A stretch of 64,000 nt of DNA from JAKVCB01 sp965243695. Its GTDB lineage: Bacteria; Planctomycetota; Planctomycetia; Pirellulales; Lacipirellulaceae. The stretch's first letter is position 1. Each line of letters starts with the position of its first letter. The position numbers and the translations under genes are program-made. Below the pieces are notes generated by a model that saw only the letters and a program-made list of their open reading frames with translations, was not told the origin of the DNA and did not search any database. Below, one piece after another: positions 1 through 9,324 of this stretch. Location: assembly GCA_965243695.1 (NCBI GenBank), contig CBDEWC010000045.1:434001-498000 (forward strand), given 5' to 3'.

Positions 1-2
1 AC

Positions 3-704
3 GTCAATTATCTCGTTATCGTCAATAAGAATCTCAAAACCCCCGAGTCCGCTACCATCGAGTTGCCCTCTGCATGGCGGGACCGAAAGGTCCTGGATCT
101 GACAAGCCTGACAGAGACTTCTAATCGCCTGCAGGTCTCATTATCTCCCGGCGATGGCCAAATTCATATGATTGGTTCTAGAGCGCAATGCCGCATTGAA
201 GCCAATGCTGTTGTATCTAATCGGATCGAAGAGCGCTTGCGAGTTATGTTGCCGGATTTGTCAACTGCCAAGAGCTGGGAATTGGACGTCTCGCAAGTAT
301 TGCACCATCGTGAAGCTGCAGAGAAGGTCGTTACGCTAGGAGCGAACCTGGACGTTGGCGTGGAACACGCCCGTAGAGCAGGCGAACTGGTCGCGGCCCT
401 GCTGGCTGCAAGTGAGCCGTATGCCGGCATCAGATCACAGCTTGATCGAACCGGCCAGCGGATGGGCGAGGTTGAGCCTGCCATGTGGGAAGACAACCCC
501 GATCCTGAAATCGTCAACATCATGGCCCCGTTTCGCGATCGTTATTGGCAATTACACGCTCGCTGGGCTGAGGCCTACGGGTTGCTGCTTGGGGGGCAAC
601 GAGACAACCTGCTGTCGCGCGTCGAAAGCCTTGCTTCGGAGAGCAAAACACTCTTGTCAGAAGTTCGTGCAACACTGGCCGATCGCCCATTGCACCCAAA
701 TTGA
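3..704 (+). CDS. C-terminal part of a glycoside-hydrolase-like protein (5' end outside window)
   Basis: The frame is open to the left edge, so this is the 3' part of a larger gene. About 234 residues are visible. The first 55 look like the C-terminal beta-sandwich of a glycoside hydrolase (NYLVIVNKNL, later PGDGQIHMIG), a pattern common where such domains end the catalytic region. The remaining ~170 residues are helical and charged, with no domain I recognise. An internal TTG at 63 could start a 213-residue protein, but the upstream frame reads as real protein, so truncation by the window is likelier. The family call rests on pattern only. Confidence 0.5.
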   Translation, partial: VNYLVIVNKNLKTPESATIELPSAWRDRKVLDLTSLTETSNRLQVSLSPGDGQIHMIGSRAQCRIEANAVVSNRIEERLRVMLPDLSTAKSWELDVSQVLHHREAAEKVVTLGANLDVGVEHARRAGELVAALLAASEPYAGIRSQLDRTGQRMGEVEPAMWEDNPDPEIVNIMAPFRDRYWQLHARWAEAYGLLLGGQRDNLLSRVESLASESKTLLSEVRATLADRPLHPN

Positions 705-1075
705 CGTTACGCGATGGCAGTTCAAGCGGAACCGTTCTACCGTGACCAATACTCTTTCAAATCGATTGGCCTAAATCCTTACGGAACTTACGCGGGTTTG
801 ATTTGAATAAACGACCGCCGCCTGCACATCGTCAGCAGCACAGGGGCTGCGAGAATCGAGTCTGAACGAGGCCGGCAGGTGAACGACAGCCCGGCAATTG
901 AAAGCCTGTCCGCGCGCCGTAACATCCCATGCCGGATCGAATCCGGTTTACCGACATATTGCCAGAATATCCCCGGTCGGTGTGATGAGGTACGTGTCTC
1001 CGCGGAAAAGGATGACCCGTTCGAGGCCCTCCTCCCGCTACGTTCGCGACACGCACCGGCAACGGTCGTGCCCCA
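705..1075. other. Intergenic stretch with a short minus-strand coding remnant
   Basis: No intact gene is visible. On the minus strand, 1030 down to the TAA at 948-950 reads LERVILFRGDTYLITPTGDI and then stops. This looks like the C-terminal end of a protein whose upstream part is gone. It directly abuts the 249-bp repeat at 1076, so it was probably left at a recombination junction. Parent gene not recognised. Confidence 0.35.
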
Positions 1076-1324
1076 GGCTCGATACTCACGGGGACCGATC
1101 CAGAATGGCCGGTTTGATCGTCCACGCCTGAAGCCGCGCGAGCTCCATCAACTCAGGGGCGTGGAATCCCTCGGGGAAGAGCCAACCCCAGATTTGAGTA
1201 CTGTCTTTCCGGACGTACTTCGCGGCCGAGAGTGTAGCGGGTCGAATTTCGACGGTCTCGGACCGCTGCCCCGCGGCAATCACTCCCGCGAGTGCTCTCA
1301 GGTAAGCCTCCGGCGGAACGCCGG
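1076..1324 (-). repeat. 249-bp copy of the 3' end of the deacetylase-like gene (copy A)
   Basis: This block matches 7220-7468 with one difference noticed by eye. It carries the last ~80 codons and stop of the polysaccharide-deacetylase-like gene at 7230-8729 without the upstream part. The truncated frame still reads VIAAGQRSETVEIRPAT on the minus strand. It is a dead 3' fragment, joined on one side to unrelated DNA and on the other to a DUF1559 remnant. Confidence 0.9.
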
Positions 1325-4308
1325 GGTTCTATTGTCTGCTTTGGGAGCCCGCTGCCGGATTGTTTCCGCTGTGCCCGACACGACCGGTTCCATGCCGCCG
1401 CCCGCAGCGGGCATCCGGGCGGGGTAAACGCCGTCTTCGCTGACGGGCACGTAATCTTCGTCAGCGACACAATCGACCTGGTTATCTGGCAGCGGCTGGC
1501 CTCTATCGACGACGGCCATGTGATCCCCGGGAATTTCTGACGCCAATAGGTGAGCCCAATCATTAGACCCAGGCACAACGGAACGATCGTGGCTGGCTCG
1601 GGCACGACGGAGATGCTGCCGTCGACCAGAAGTGACGAGTCATCCCAGCCAATTGTACCGGCCAGGTTGGGCAAAATGACCTCGTCGAAACCACCGGATA
1701 AGGATCCGAAGTCGAGGATGTCAAACGTATCACCCGGGCTCGGCTGGAACCCGTCGAGCAAACTGACTTCGAGCGTGCCGTTTGCAGACAACTTGCCATC
1801 GACCTGGAGTGTATCGTACTGGCTGCGGGCAGCGGTACCGCTCAACTCGATCAAGATACTTCCGCCTTCGCCCTGCGCCAAATCTCCTTCGATCACCAGC
1901 ACACCTGGACTATTACCGGGTGATATCGCGCCGCCGTTGTTGACGTCGCCGCCAATGGTACCGTTCCCCGAGATCGTTCCCTGTTGAACATTCACAGTAC
2001 CGCCTGCTGTGGTCAGCTTGGAATTAATTGCCAACATACCCTCACCGGTCTTGTTCAACGTATTGCCCATCAAATCCAGGCCGTTGTTGATGGAGAGGGT
2101 GGAACCGCTCGCCACGTCAATAGTTGTGTTAGCCAACAGGTTGACGATTGCCTGGAACTGGTGTGTGCCCGTCGCGCTCACGAAGGGGCTCACTGGCGAC
2201 GGTGCCGTCGTTGCCGCTAGATTAACACTCCCCAGGCCGGCGACAGCATAACTATGTGTGGTGTTGTTGAATTCGATGCGATTGACGGTAACCACAGCGT
2301 GGGTCGACACCGTGGTCGGCCCGGAAATGATGTCCCCAAAGATCGCGGTGTGGTCCGAGTTGTTGGCTCGAACATCAGGATCGGGCGTCAAGCCGGTCGA
2401 AAAAGTCCAATTACGTGTGTCAGCCCAATCCCCAAGGTTGTTTGTGTTCCATACGAATTCGGTGGCTGGCGGGGACGGGATCACGAAACTAACACTGACA
2501 AACGGCACGTAGGCGCTGCCATCGACCGTATCCTCCCTCGAGGCGAAAAAGGCGACGGAGTCATCATCCACGGTGTCCCGGATCACAATGACCCCGAAGT
2601 TCTCGGAGGGGTTGTCGAACCAGTGCTTGACTGCATCGGTGATCGGCACTGTATATTCCGTGTGCGTCGGATCCGCAGTCGTGGTGCTGAAACTACCCAC
2701 AGCCCCCGGGTCAAAGTCGCCGCCGGGGGTGGTCCACGGTACTTCATCGTGGATGACATTGTTCCAGGTGGTCGCGTCGTCCACGATGGCGCTATTGCCG
2801 GTGCCTTCGACCCAGTCGCCCCTCACCAACCGGTATGCGCGGCCGGTCCTGTCGACGGTTTCAGGCTGGACTCGGAATAGATGAAGCTCGGCCGAGACAA
2901 TGTCCGACGAGGCCGTCACGCCGGCGTTAACCAGGTCTGTGACAACATTGCCGGCCTTCAGAATCGGTCGGGCGTTATCCTCAGTACTGAAACCACCGAC
3001 GAGTCGATTATCGAAACCTAGAACGGAGTGATCGTGAGGAGTGGGATCAGGGTCGGTTGTCTGGTAGCCACCAAAGTTGAAATCCTCACAACAAGCCGGG
3101 TTTTCATGGGAGTAAAGCGTCGTGTCTTTGGTGATGGCCGAATTGATAGTAATCGACGTGGGTTGGGAGACGATGTACAGACCATCGTCCAAATCGCTTA
3201 GCAAAATCTTGTTTGGGCCTAGCAGGGGATAGACACCCCACACACCTCCGGCAGCATGAACGGCGTTATTACAGTCGTGGCAGTGGGAGCTGGCCGTGGC
3301 GGTACCCGGTTCGACATGGGGAGGCACGGCATAGAAGCCCGTGGCCACTGGGTCACTTGGGTCACTGACATCCATCACCTGTAGGCCTGCTCGCAGCCAG
3401 GATATGTAAAGCGTATCCCCCACGAGAAACGGGTTGTGCGGAGTGACGGAGAATGTGTCGGGGTAGGGACCGAGTTCCAGCGAGGCGTTGGTAATCTCAG
3501 AAAGGAAAACGGCACTAGCGGGGTTGGAGATGTCCCAGAGTGTGACTTTACCGTGGTTGACCTCCGTAGAGCTGATCAATAGTGAGCCATCCGGGCTGGC
3601 CCAGTTGCTGTGCGTATTAACACCGGTGGCCACAGTGCCTAGCGGTGTGGGTGCTGTCGTCGCTGACATACTGGAGACGTCATAGATGTTGGTGATACCA
3701 TCCAATCCCGAGGTGTAAAGTCGGCTACCGACGACGGTGATATCGTGGATGCGGTTATCATTGGTGGTGATATCGCGAACAAACGTTGGGTTCGCCGGGT
3801 CGCTGACGTCAAATACCTTGACGTCGCTGCCCGCGGCCCCTTTGGGCACCTCGTACAGAAAGTTATTGGCAACGAAGATGTTATGAGATCCGGTATGGCC
3901 ATTTTGGGCCGTCGTGATTTTGGAATAAAGGCTCGGTGAGGTGGGATCTGACAGATCTACGATATGAACACCACCACCACCGTCGTTGGCAAAGTAGCCA
4001 ACGCCATTGTGGACTTTGACATCCTGGAGTACGAAACCTGGATCGTAAGTTGCAGCAAGGAAAGGGTTGGCTGGGTTGGAGATATCGATGATCGCCACGC
4101 CTGTGCTGTCAAACGAGCCGAGGTAGGCGTAATTGCCTTCGGCCCAGACATCGCTGTAGCGATAGCGCTCGGCGATGCTCGCCGGATCTGGATCAAATAC
4201 GCTCACGCGATCAAACGCCACACCTCGGTCGGCATGTGCCTGAGGGGTCACCAGCAGTAACACACAAAGTGTGATGCCGATCATCAGCCCTGTTTTTAAG
4301 ATAGCCAT
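1153..4308 (-). CDS. LVIVD-repeat PEP-CTERM protein with a chimeric C-terminal tail
   Basis: This is a secreted protein of 1051 codons starting at an ATG, with a signal peptide (residues 1-26, ending QAHA). Residues ~30-385 form an LVIVD beta-propeller with repeats such as GVAIIDISNPANP. Residues ~385-625 resemble a DNRLRE-type beta-sandwich, and ~640-880 are an autotransporter-like strand region (GTISGNGTIGGDV, SPGNSPGVL) like that at 24.1-24.9 kb. A PEP-CTERM signal (VPEPATIVPLCLGLMIG, then YWRQK) sits near residue 900-920. The frame does not stop there but runs ~130 more residues antisense through the DUF1559 remnant and deacetylase repeat. That tail is rearrangement product and would follow the sorting signal. 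Binding target unknown. Confidence 0.75.
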   Translation of the reverse strand: MAILKTGLMIGITLCVLLLVTPQAHADRGVAFDRVSVFDPDPASIAERYRYSDVWAEGNYAYLGSFDSTGVAIIDISNPANPFLAATYDPGFVLQDVKVHNGVGYFANDGGGGVHIVDLSDPTSPSLYSKITTAQNGHTGSHNIFVANNFLYEVPKGAAGSDVKVFDVSDPANPTFVRDITTNDNRIHDITVVGSRLYTSGLDGITNIYDVSSMSATTAPTPLGTVATGVNTHSNWASPDGSLLISSTEVNHGKVTLWDISNPASAVFLSEITNASLELGPYPDTFSVTPHNPFLVGDTLYISWLRAGLQVMDVSDPSDPVATGFYAVPPHVEPGTATASSHCHDCNNAVHAAGGVWGVYPLLGPNKILLSDLDDGLYIVSQPTSITINSAITKDTTLYSHENPACCEDFNFGGYQTTDPDPTPHDHSVLGFDNRLVGGFSTEDNARPILKAGNVVTDLVNAGVTASSDIVSAELHLFRVQPETVDRTGRAYRLVRGDWVEGTGNSAIVDDATTWNNVIHDEVPWTTPGGDFDPGAVGSFSTTTADPTHTEYTVPITDAVKHWFDNPSENFGVIVIRDTVDDDSVAFFASREDTVDGSAYVPFVSVSFVIPSPPATEFVWNTNNLGDWADTRNWTFSTGLTPDPDVRANNSDHTAIFGDIISGPTTVSTHAVVTVNRIEFNNTTHSYAVAGLGSVNLAATTAPSPVSPFVSATGTHQFQAIVNLLANTTIDVASGSTLSINNGLDLMGNTLNKTGEGMLAINSKLTTAGGTVNVQQGTISGNGTIGGDVNNGGAISPGNSPGVLVIEGDLAQGEGGSILIELSGTAARSQYDTLQVDGKLSANGTLEVSLLDGFQPSPGDTFDILDFGSLSGGFDEVILPNLAGTIGWDDSSLLVDGSISVVPEPATIVPLCLGLMIGLTYWRQKFPGITWPSSIEASRCQITRSIVSLTKITCPSAKTAFTPPGCPLRAAAWNRSCRAQRKQSGSGLPKQTIEPRRSAGGLPESTRGSDCRGAAVRDRRNSTRYTLGREVRPERQYSNLGLALPRGIPRP
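1325..1551 (+). pseudogene. DUF1559 gene remnant with internal deletion
   Basis: Beginning exactly where the deacetylase repeat ends, this plus-strand frame reads GSIVCFGS, matching the mid-region of the DUF1559 proteins (LVFCFGS and VVVCFGS in the copies at 29 and 11 kb). It then jumps to the C-terminal part DRFHAAARSGHPGGVNAVFA through to IDDGHVIPGNF and a stop at 1540. N-terminus, prepilin-like segment and middle are missing. The tail is nearly identical to the gene ending at 30277. It overlaps, antisense, the chimeric tail of the PEP-CTERM gene. Confidence 0.8.
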
Positions 4309-4440
4309 CGAATCGTTGTCGTTCTCTCTTGTCCATCCAAAACACTATTGCGTACAGGCGATCACTTCGTACAGTTTACCGTAAATTCCACCGATTGCCT
4401 CACGATCACTTCGATGTTTGCGAGGCTTGAATGATCCAGA

Positions 4441-7113
4441 CTAAACGCCGGGCCGCCGTTGAGTGTAAATCGTCAAGCCCTCCAGGCTTTTATCGTTGGG
4501 CGGAAGCACCAGGCTGGCCAGATAGCCAACGGCAAAACAAATGACGATGCCCACACCTGCATAGAGGAACCCATGCGTTTTCGTGTACTGCTGGACACAG
4601 AACAAACCCGCAGCGCCGGCGACCATGCCCACCAGCGCCCCGGCGCCGTTGGCTCGGCGCGTAAACATTCCTAGCGCGAACAAGCCCGCCAGGGATCCCA
4701 TCAGCAAGCCGAGCACGGCGATGTACATATCCCACAGCGATTGGATGTGCTCCTGGTAAGCGGCCATCCACAACGCGGTGCATGTCGCCACCGTGCCGAA
4801 GATAACGGTCAGCAGGCGGGCAAGATTCAGGAACGTGCGATCGTCGGCCTGTGGTCGAAACCGCCGGAAGAAGTCGGTGGTGACCGCGGTGGAGATGCTG
4901 TTAAGGCTGCTGTCGACGGTCGACATCGACGCGGCGAAAAGCGCCGCGATCACGAGGCCCATCACACCTGGCGGGAGTTGCTGGGCGATGAACAAGGGGA
5001 ACGTTTGATCGGTCAGCAGCGCCGGCGACAAGAGCTGGGGCTGCGTCTTGTAGAATGCATAGAGGGCCGTACCCAACGAAAAAAATAGCAGCGATCCCGG
5101 AATGGCAATCGCGGCGTTCAGGTACAGGGCATAGGCCGTGGCCTTCTCGTTTTTGGTGGTCAGGTAGCGTTGAATAATGGCCTGGTCGGACGAGTAAGTG
5201 ACCAGGTTTTGAAAAATGCCCCCGACAATGATCACCCACAATACCGGCAATGTATAATCCCATCCCCACTGCATCCAACGGAACTTCTCATCGTCCTGGG
5301 CAAGTTCCACGACTCCCGAAACTCCGCCGTCCACACGAAAAGTGATAATGATCAGGCTCACCAGCGCCCCACCTATCAACACCACCACTTGGAGCACATC
5401 GGTCCAGATCACCACCTCAATACCGCCCAGGGTGGTGTAGACCGTTGCCAATAGGCCGATCGCCAAGATGCAGGCATAGACATTGATGCCGGTCACCGCG
5501 CTGAGCGCCAGTGCCGGCAAAAAGAGAACAATGGTCATGCGGCCGGTTTGAAACAGGATGAACGATGCACTACCCACCAAACGAGCCAGAAGATTGAAAC
5601 GCCGCTCCAGATATTCGTAGGCGGACGTGACGTTCAAGCGGCGGAAAAACGGCATGTAGAACAGCGCGACGATTACCGGCACCAGCAATTCGGCAACGAT
5701 AATCGAATAGTAGAGCCAGTCGGTGGCGTAGACTTTGGCCGGCACAGCCATGAAACTGATAGAGCTGAGCGTTGTGCCAAAGATGCTCAGACCCACCGCC
5801 CACCAAGGGATCCGCCGCCCGCCCAAAAAATAGTCGTCGGTGGACCTCTCGCGGGTTGCGAAATAGACCCCCATGACCACCAACGCGAGCAGATAGAGCA
5901 CCAAAATAGAAAAATTCAACATTCCGATGCCGGCAACTCGGTGCTTGACCTGCAAGGTAAAAACTCTTGGTGATCGCTCGCCGGACCTCGTCTCACCGCT
6001 GGCAATTACCCACTCATCTCCCCACTGGACCGTCGGTACAGTCACACGAGCTGTCTGCTCGTCGGGGAACGTGCCCATCGGCGTCCAAGTGTTGGTGATC
6101 GCGTGGTATGCCAGACACTCGGTCGCGAACCCCGGATGTTCGGCAAGTTCCGCTGGCCCTTGTACAGCCAGCTCCAACGCGTGGCGGTCTACGCCGCCGA
6201 CGATCAGGAAGTGCTGCTGGCCGATCGCCGGCGCGGGCGAGGCCGCGGCCGCCGCGCCCCGCGGCAGTTCGGCGATACGCTCCCATTGTCCCGACCCAGC
6301 CGGTTGACCGGGCGTGTAGCGATAACCGTCGGTCAAGATTTCAAGCGACGCGCCAGTCGGTGCAGACGGATCCGCCACGATCCGCTTTCCGCTGACGACG
6401 TAAAATTTTCCGTCAAGCACCGCGGCGACCGCCTCGGTTCGCTCCGGGCCGGGCCATGGCTCCAGCTCCTGCCAGCCCGCGTCGAGGTCGTCCAGGCTCA
6501 GAACCCAGAACGTTTTGAGCGCCTTGACGGCGGTGCCCGGCAAACGGTCTACACCGCCGGCGACGTAAATCCTGTCACCGAGAACCTTGTCGTGAATCAA
6601 TCCGCCGCACGCGAAGGTGCACGGGCGGGGTAACGTGGGCAGTTGTTCGATGACGAGTTGTTCATCTTTCAACTGCAGTGAAAGAACGGTGTCATAGACT
6701 TGCGTTCCGTTGTGACCGCCGATAACGATTACTCTGCCGGCCCCCTGTGGCGTGTCTTCCTGGGTAACCGACACACCGTACCCCAGCGGGCGCGGCAGCT
6801 GCCGGTCGATTTTTTTCCACTCTCCATCCGGTTTCTGGAGCACGAATATCGAGTCGTACCAGACTTTTGTGCCCTCCTGCCACGGAGGAGCGTCGGGAAA
6901 ATTGGCGCCGCCCGCGAAAATCAGCGCGTCGTTGCTGACACCCAAAACACCACCGCCGAAACCCCGCGCGCCGGGCAGCGGCGCCAGCTCTGTCCACTCG
7001 AACTGCACGGAGGGTGCATCCCGGTCGACATCGTCGGCCCGTGCCATTTGCGCGCCAGCAGACACACTGATGCAAAGGACAACAAGTGCTGTCCAGCAGA
7101 AGGATCGGACCAT
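4441..7113 (-). CDS. Kelch mutarotase (NanM-like) fused to sodium/solute symporter
   Basis: This is an 890-residue fusion. Residues 1-~27 are a signal peptide (MVRSFCWTALVVLC). Up to ~397 is a six-bladed kelch propeller with blade motifs such as IFAGGANFP and VIVIGGHNG, resembling N-acetylneuraminate mutarotases of the cyclically permuted YjhT type. From 398 (MLNFSILVLYLL) to the end is a sodium/solute symporter with many membrane segments, including TDDYFLGGRR and MSTVDSSLNS. The fusion would couple anomer conversion outside the membrane to sodium-driven uptake. A sialic-acid-like substrate is inferred from the kelch family. The frame extends upstream to 7269, but that part crosses repeat DNA; ATG 7113 gives the signal peptide. 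No other sialic-acid genes are visible. Confidence 0.85.
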   Translation of the reverse strand: MVRSFCWTALVVLCISVSAGAQMARADDVDRDAPSVQFEWTELAPLPGARGFGGGVLGVSNDALIFAGGANFPDAPPWQEGTKVWYDSIFVLQKPDGEWKKIDRQLPRPLGYGVSVTQEDTPQGAGRVIVIGGHNGTQVYDTVLSLQLKDEQLVIEQLPTLPRPCTFACGGLIHDKVLGDRIYVAGGVDRLPGTAVKALKTFWVLSLDDLDAGWQELEPWPGPERTEAVAAVLDGKFYVVSGKRIVADPSAPTGASLEILTDGYRYTPGQPAGSGQWERIAELPRGAAAAASPAPAIGQQHFLIVGGVDRHALELAVQGPAELAEHPGFATECLAYHAITNTWTPMGTFPDEQTARVTVPTVQWGDEWVIASGETRSGERSPRVFTLQVKHRVAGIGMLNFSILVLYLLALVVMGVYFATRERSTDDYFLGGRRIPWWAVGLSIFGTTLSSISFMAVPAKVYATDWLYYSIIVAELLVPVIVALFYMPFFRRLNVTSAYEYLERRFNLLARLVGSASFILFQTGRMTIVLFLPALALSAVTGINVYACILAIGLLATVYTTLGGIEVVIWTDVLQVVVLIGGALVSLIIITFRVDGGVSGVVELAQDDEKFRWMQWGWDYTLPVLWVIIVGGIFQNLVTYSSDQAIIQRYLTTKNEKATAYALYLNAAIAIPGSLLFFSLGTALYAFYKTQPQLLSPALLTDQTFPLFIAQQLPPGVMGLVIAALFAASMSTVDSSLNSISTAVTTDFFRRFRPQADDRTFLNLARLLTVIFGTVATCTALWMAAYQEHIQSLWDMYIAVLGLLMGSLAGLFALGMFTRRANGAGALVGMVAGAAGLFCVQQYTKTHGFLYAGVGIVICFAVGYLASLVLPPNDKSLEGLTIYTQRRPGV

Positions 7114-7224
7114 CCCACTTTTCCAACGGTGACATCGAGAACACAACTGGCAGCCGGCGCTACACGAGCATACCGGCAGCCATGTTCTATCAAAAACCGT
7201 GGGGGTTGTGCAGCGGCAGGGCTC
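7099..7224 (-). repeat. 126-bp direct repeat, copy A: start and upstream region of the kelch-symporter gene
   Basis: This block matches 10982-11107 with about eight mismatches by eye. It holds the first codons of the kelch-symporter gene and ~110 bp upstream, so it probably carries its promoter. It meets the deacetylase 3' block at the shared GGCTC around 7220-7224, a microhomology junction. Confidence 0.85.
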
Positions 7225-7468
7225 GATACTCACGGGGACCGATCCAGAATGGCCGGTTTGATCGTCCACGCCTGAAGCCGCGCGAGCTCCATCAACTCAG
7301 GGGCGTGGAATCCCTCGGGGAAGAGCCAACCCCAGATTTGAGTACTGTCTTTCCGGACGTACTTCGCGGCTGAGAGTGTAGCGGGTCGAATTTCGACGGT
7401 CTCGGACCGCTGCCCCGCGGCAATCACTCCCGCGAGTGCTCTCAGGTAAGCCTCCGGCGGAACGCCGG
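7220..7468 (-). repeat. 249-bp direct repeat, copy B (inside the intact deacetylase-like gene)
   Basis: This is the source-like copy of the block at 1076-1324. It spans the stop codon and last ~80 codons of the deacetylase-like gene. The only difference seen is T instead of C near 7371. The near-identity implies recent duplication or gene conversion. Confidence 0.9.
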
Positions 7469-8729
7469 TACTTCCCAGCCAGACGGTACTCGGCACGCGC
7501 CCATGTCGACTTATGGATTCCTCTACGTCGCAGGTGGTACGGACGAACTGGCTCCACGATGTCTTGATCGGCTTCTCGAGCTTCGGCACGATACCAGTGG
7601 GGCCGAGCGGCGTGTTCTCCAGGACGACTTTCAGTTCGGAGATATCACCCAGGTCGGGGTTGCGCCTCAGGGCGCCGGTCAGGAGCGCGAGCACCTCGCT
7701 CGGCGCCACGGCGAAATCACCCCGCCGCTGGAAGGTGATCTCCTTGCCAATCTCGCCGGCGATCTCGCGAATCTCACTAGCGCTGAAAGTTCGCTTCCTG
7801 GCGCGGTCCCGGTAGAGCCGGGCGGCGTCGGCCGCATGAAGAAATTCCACATCGTCGAACGTACGCTTGATCCAGCGGATGTAGACCTCGAAGTTCTCGA
7901 ACGCGACCCGGATTTGCTCCGGGTTCTTGGTGAGCGGTTTTTTCCAAGCCTCCCGAGGCGGGTTGTCACCATTGAGAAAGATCCCGTCCCAGAACTGCGC
8001 GTGGACGAACTCACAGGGATGATAATAGATGTGCGCAATGCCCCCACCCTCGGCGAGGAGTTCCTGGCGCGCCGCCCTGAAACGTTCTGTGGCCTCCTCT
8101 ACCTGCTCGCTTCGATCGAGACCCACCCGCAGGATGTGGCGGAGGTCATAAAAGGTGAGGATTCCGCAGTAGTAATGCGGGCGGCCACCGAGGCCAACGT
8201 GGTTTCCCATGTCCATGTACACGGGTATGTCCCACGTCCGCATGGCGCCGAACGCCTGCGGGCACCACGAACTGCCGGGCTGACCGTACCACGAAGGACC
8301 TGTACCGAAAATGCGTTTGATGTCCTCCACTCCGCGTCCCTCACGGCGGATGAACTCGGCCACACCCTCGTCCCAGCCCAGCGTCGATGCGTATTGGGCC
8401 GGCGTGGGATGAACGCTGTGATACTCGGTGTGATAGCCGATCTCGTGTTTCTTGAGTGCCTCGATCACGTCCTGGCGCCCACGCTGGTCGAGGATACGCG
8501 CTTTCTCGCCAACCACCTTGAAGCCGGCCTTGACGCCCAACTGCGTGCAGAAGGTCGCGTTGCGGAGCGCCGCGTCGTCGCTGGCTTCAAGGAGAAGATC
8601 TTCGGTGTCGAACCAGAGGAGAACGTACATTCGAGGCTTCGACGTTGACAGCGTACTTTCGGGCGGGGCCGCCGTGCATTCCGGCCAGGCGATCAAAACA
8701 ACGAGCAAGGCCAACGCGAGTTGTTTCAT
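7230..8729 (-). CDS. Polysaccharide-deacetylase-like secreted protein
   Basis: This 499-residue protein begins with a signal peptide (MKQLALALLVVLIAWP, then ECTAAPP). The N-terminal half resembles a NodB-type polysaccharide deacetylase barrel: LLWFDTEDLLL near the start supplies the Asp pair, EIGYHTEYHSVHP the His cluster, and IAHIYYHPCEF the C-terminal His. The last ~200 residues are a separate helical region. In the family such enzymes remove N-acetyl or similar groups from glycans; the substrate here is unknown. The frame is open to 8798, but ATG 8729 gives a clean signal peptide. It lies just upstream of the kelch-symporter gene on the same strand, with 116 bp between stop and start. Confidence 0.65.
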   Translation of the reverse strand: MKQLALALLVVLIAWPECTAAPPESTLSTSKPRMYVLLWFDTEDLLLEASDDAALRNATFCTQLGVKAGFKVVGEKARILDQRGRQDVIEALKKHEIGYHTEYHSVHPTPAQYASTLGWDEGVAEFIRREGRGVEDIKRIFGTGPSWYGQPGSSWCPQAFGAMRTWDIPVYMDMGNHVGLGGRPHYYCGILTFYDLRHILRVGLDRSEQVEEATERFRAARQELLAEGGGIAHIYYHPCEFVHAQFWDGIFLNGDNPPREAWKKPLTKNPEQIRVAFENFEVYIRWIKRTFDDVEFLHAADAARLYRDRARKRTFSASEIREIAGEIGKEITFQRRGDFAVAPSEVLALLTGALRRNPDLGDISELKVVLENTPLGPTGIVPKLEKPIKTSWSQFVRTTCDVEESISRHGRVPSTVWLGSTGVPPEAYLRALAGVIAAGQRSETVEIRPATLSAAKYVRKDSTQIWGWLFPEGFHAPELMELARLQAWTIKPAILDRSP

Positions 8730-9038
8730 GGCATACCTCTGGGGAACGAGTTGCGCTGCGGGGGTACTCTTTGTGGATTTGACCATCTCGGAACTCATTT
8801 TCGTAATGACCGAAATCCGGTTGTTCGGCGCGGTTCAACTGTTCACTGGTAAGCGGACAGACTGACAGAAATACTGCTACGGACAGGACTTTTACCCGCG
8901 ATTGCGGCTTCAAGCTGGCCGCGCAGATGCAATCCCGATTTGTATACTAGTTGCCTGACCAAATTCTAGTTGTTTGGTCTCGCTCGTGTCAAATATCCGT
9001 TAGTGGTGCGGGCGTCTCGATTGGACCACTAAAGAAAA
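8730..9038. other. Intergenic region, no gene seen
   Basis: This is the upstream region of the deacetylase-like gene. I see no ORF, RNA or clear promoter that I can defend. Confidence 0.5.
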
Positions 9039-9320
9039 TTATTCTTGCCGGACATTAGCGTTCAGTTCGTACAGCTTTGCCCGATTCCACCAAAGCCATG
9101 GTTTTCTGTTCGTTGCCATGAAAAATTCGCCAGGCACCTCCACGATTTCGCGGGCGCACTCTTTATTGGCTGTCACAATATCGATGCTGTTCGCGATTTC
9201 CCGCTGTAGGGGAGGTGCGACTTCAATGCTCTACAAGATGCCGCGGTAGTTGAGGTCACAGTGGACGGTTAACCCCAGTCGCTACACGGCATGGCAGGTC
9301 TCGAAAGTCATCGCAGCCGA
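9039..9320 (-). pseudogene. Decayed coding remnant, possibly sugar-kinase-like
   Basis: On the minus strand the frame ending at TAA 9039-9041 gives coherent protein: RLGLTVHCDLNYRGIL, then an in-frame TAG (9231-9233), then SIEVAPPLQREIANSIDIVT and a tail PWLWWNRAKLYELN. A second TAG lies further upstream. The CDLNYR stretch resembles PfkB sugar kinases, but the tail does not fit, so the assignment is weak. Two stops and no start mark it as dead. Confidence 0.45.
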
Positions 9321-9324
9321 TTTC

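Noticed and set aside
1551..1580. Terminator between the PEP-CTERM gene and the DUF1559 remnant
   Set aside because: No stem with a T tract was found at the junction.
7503..8648. Long plus-strand frame antisense to the deacetylase-like gene
   Set aside because: It is a GC-rich shadow frame. The minus strand has the signal peptide, catalytic motifs and the start.
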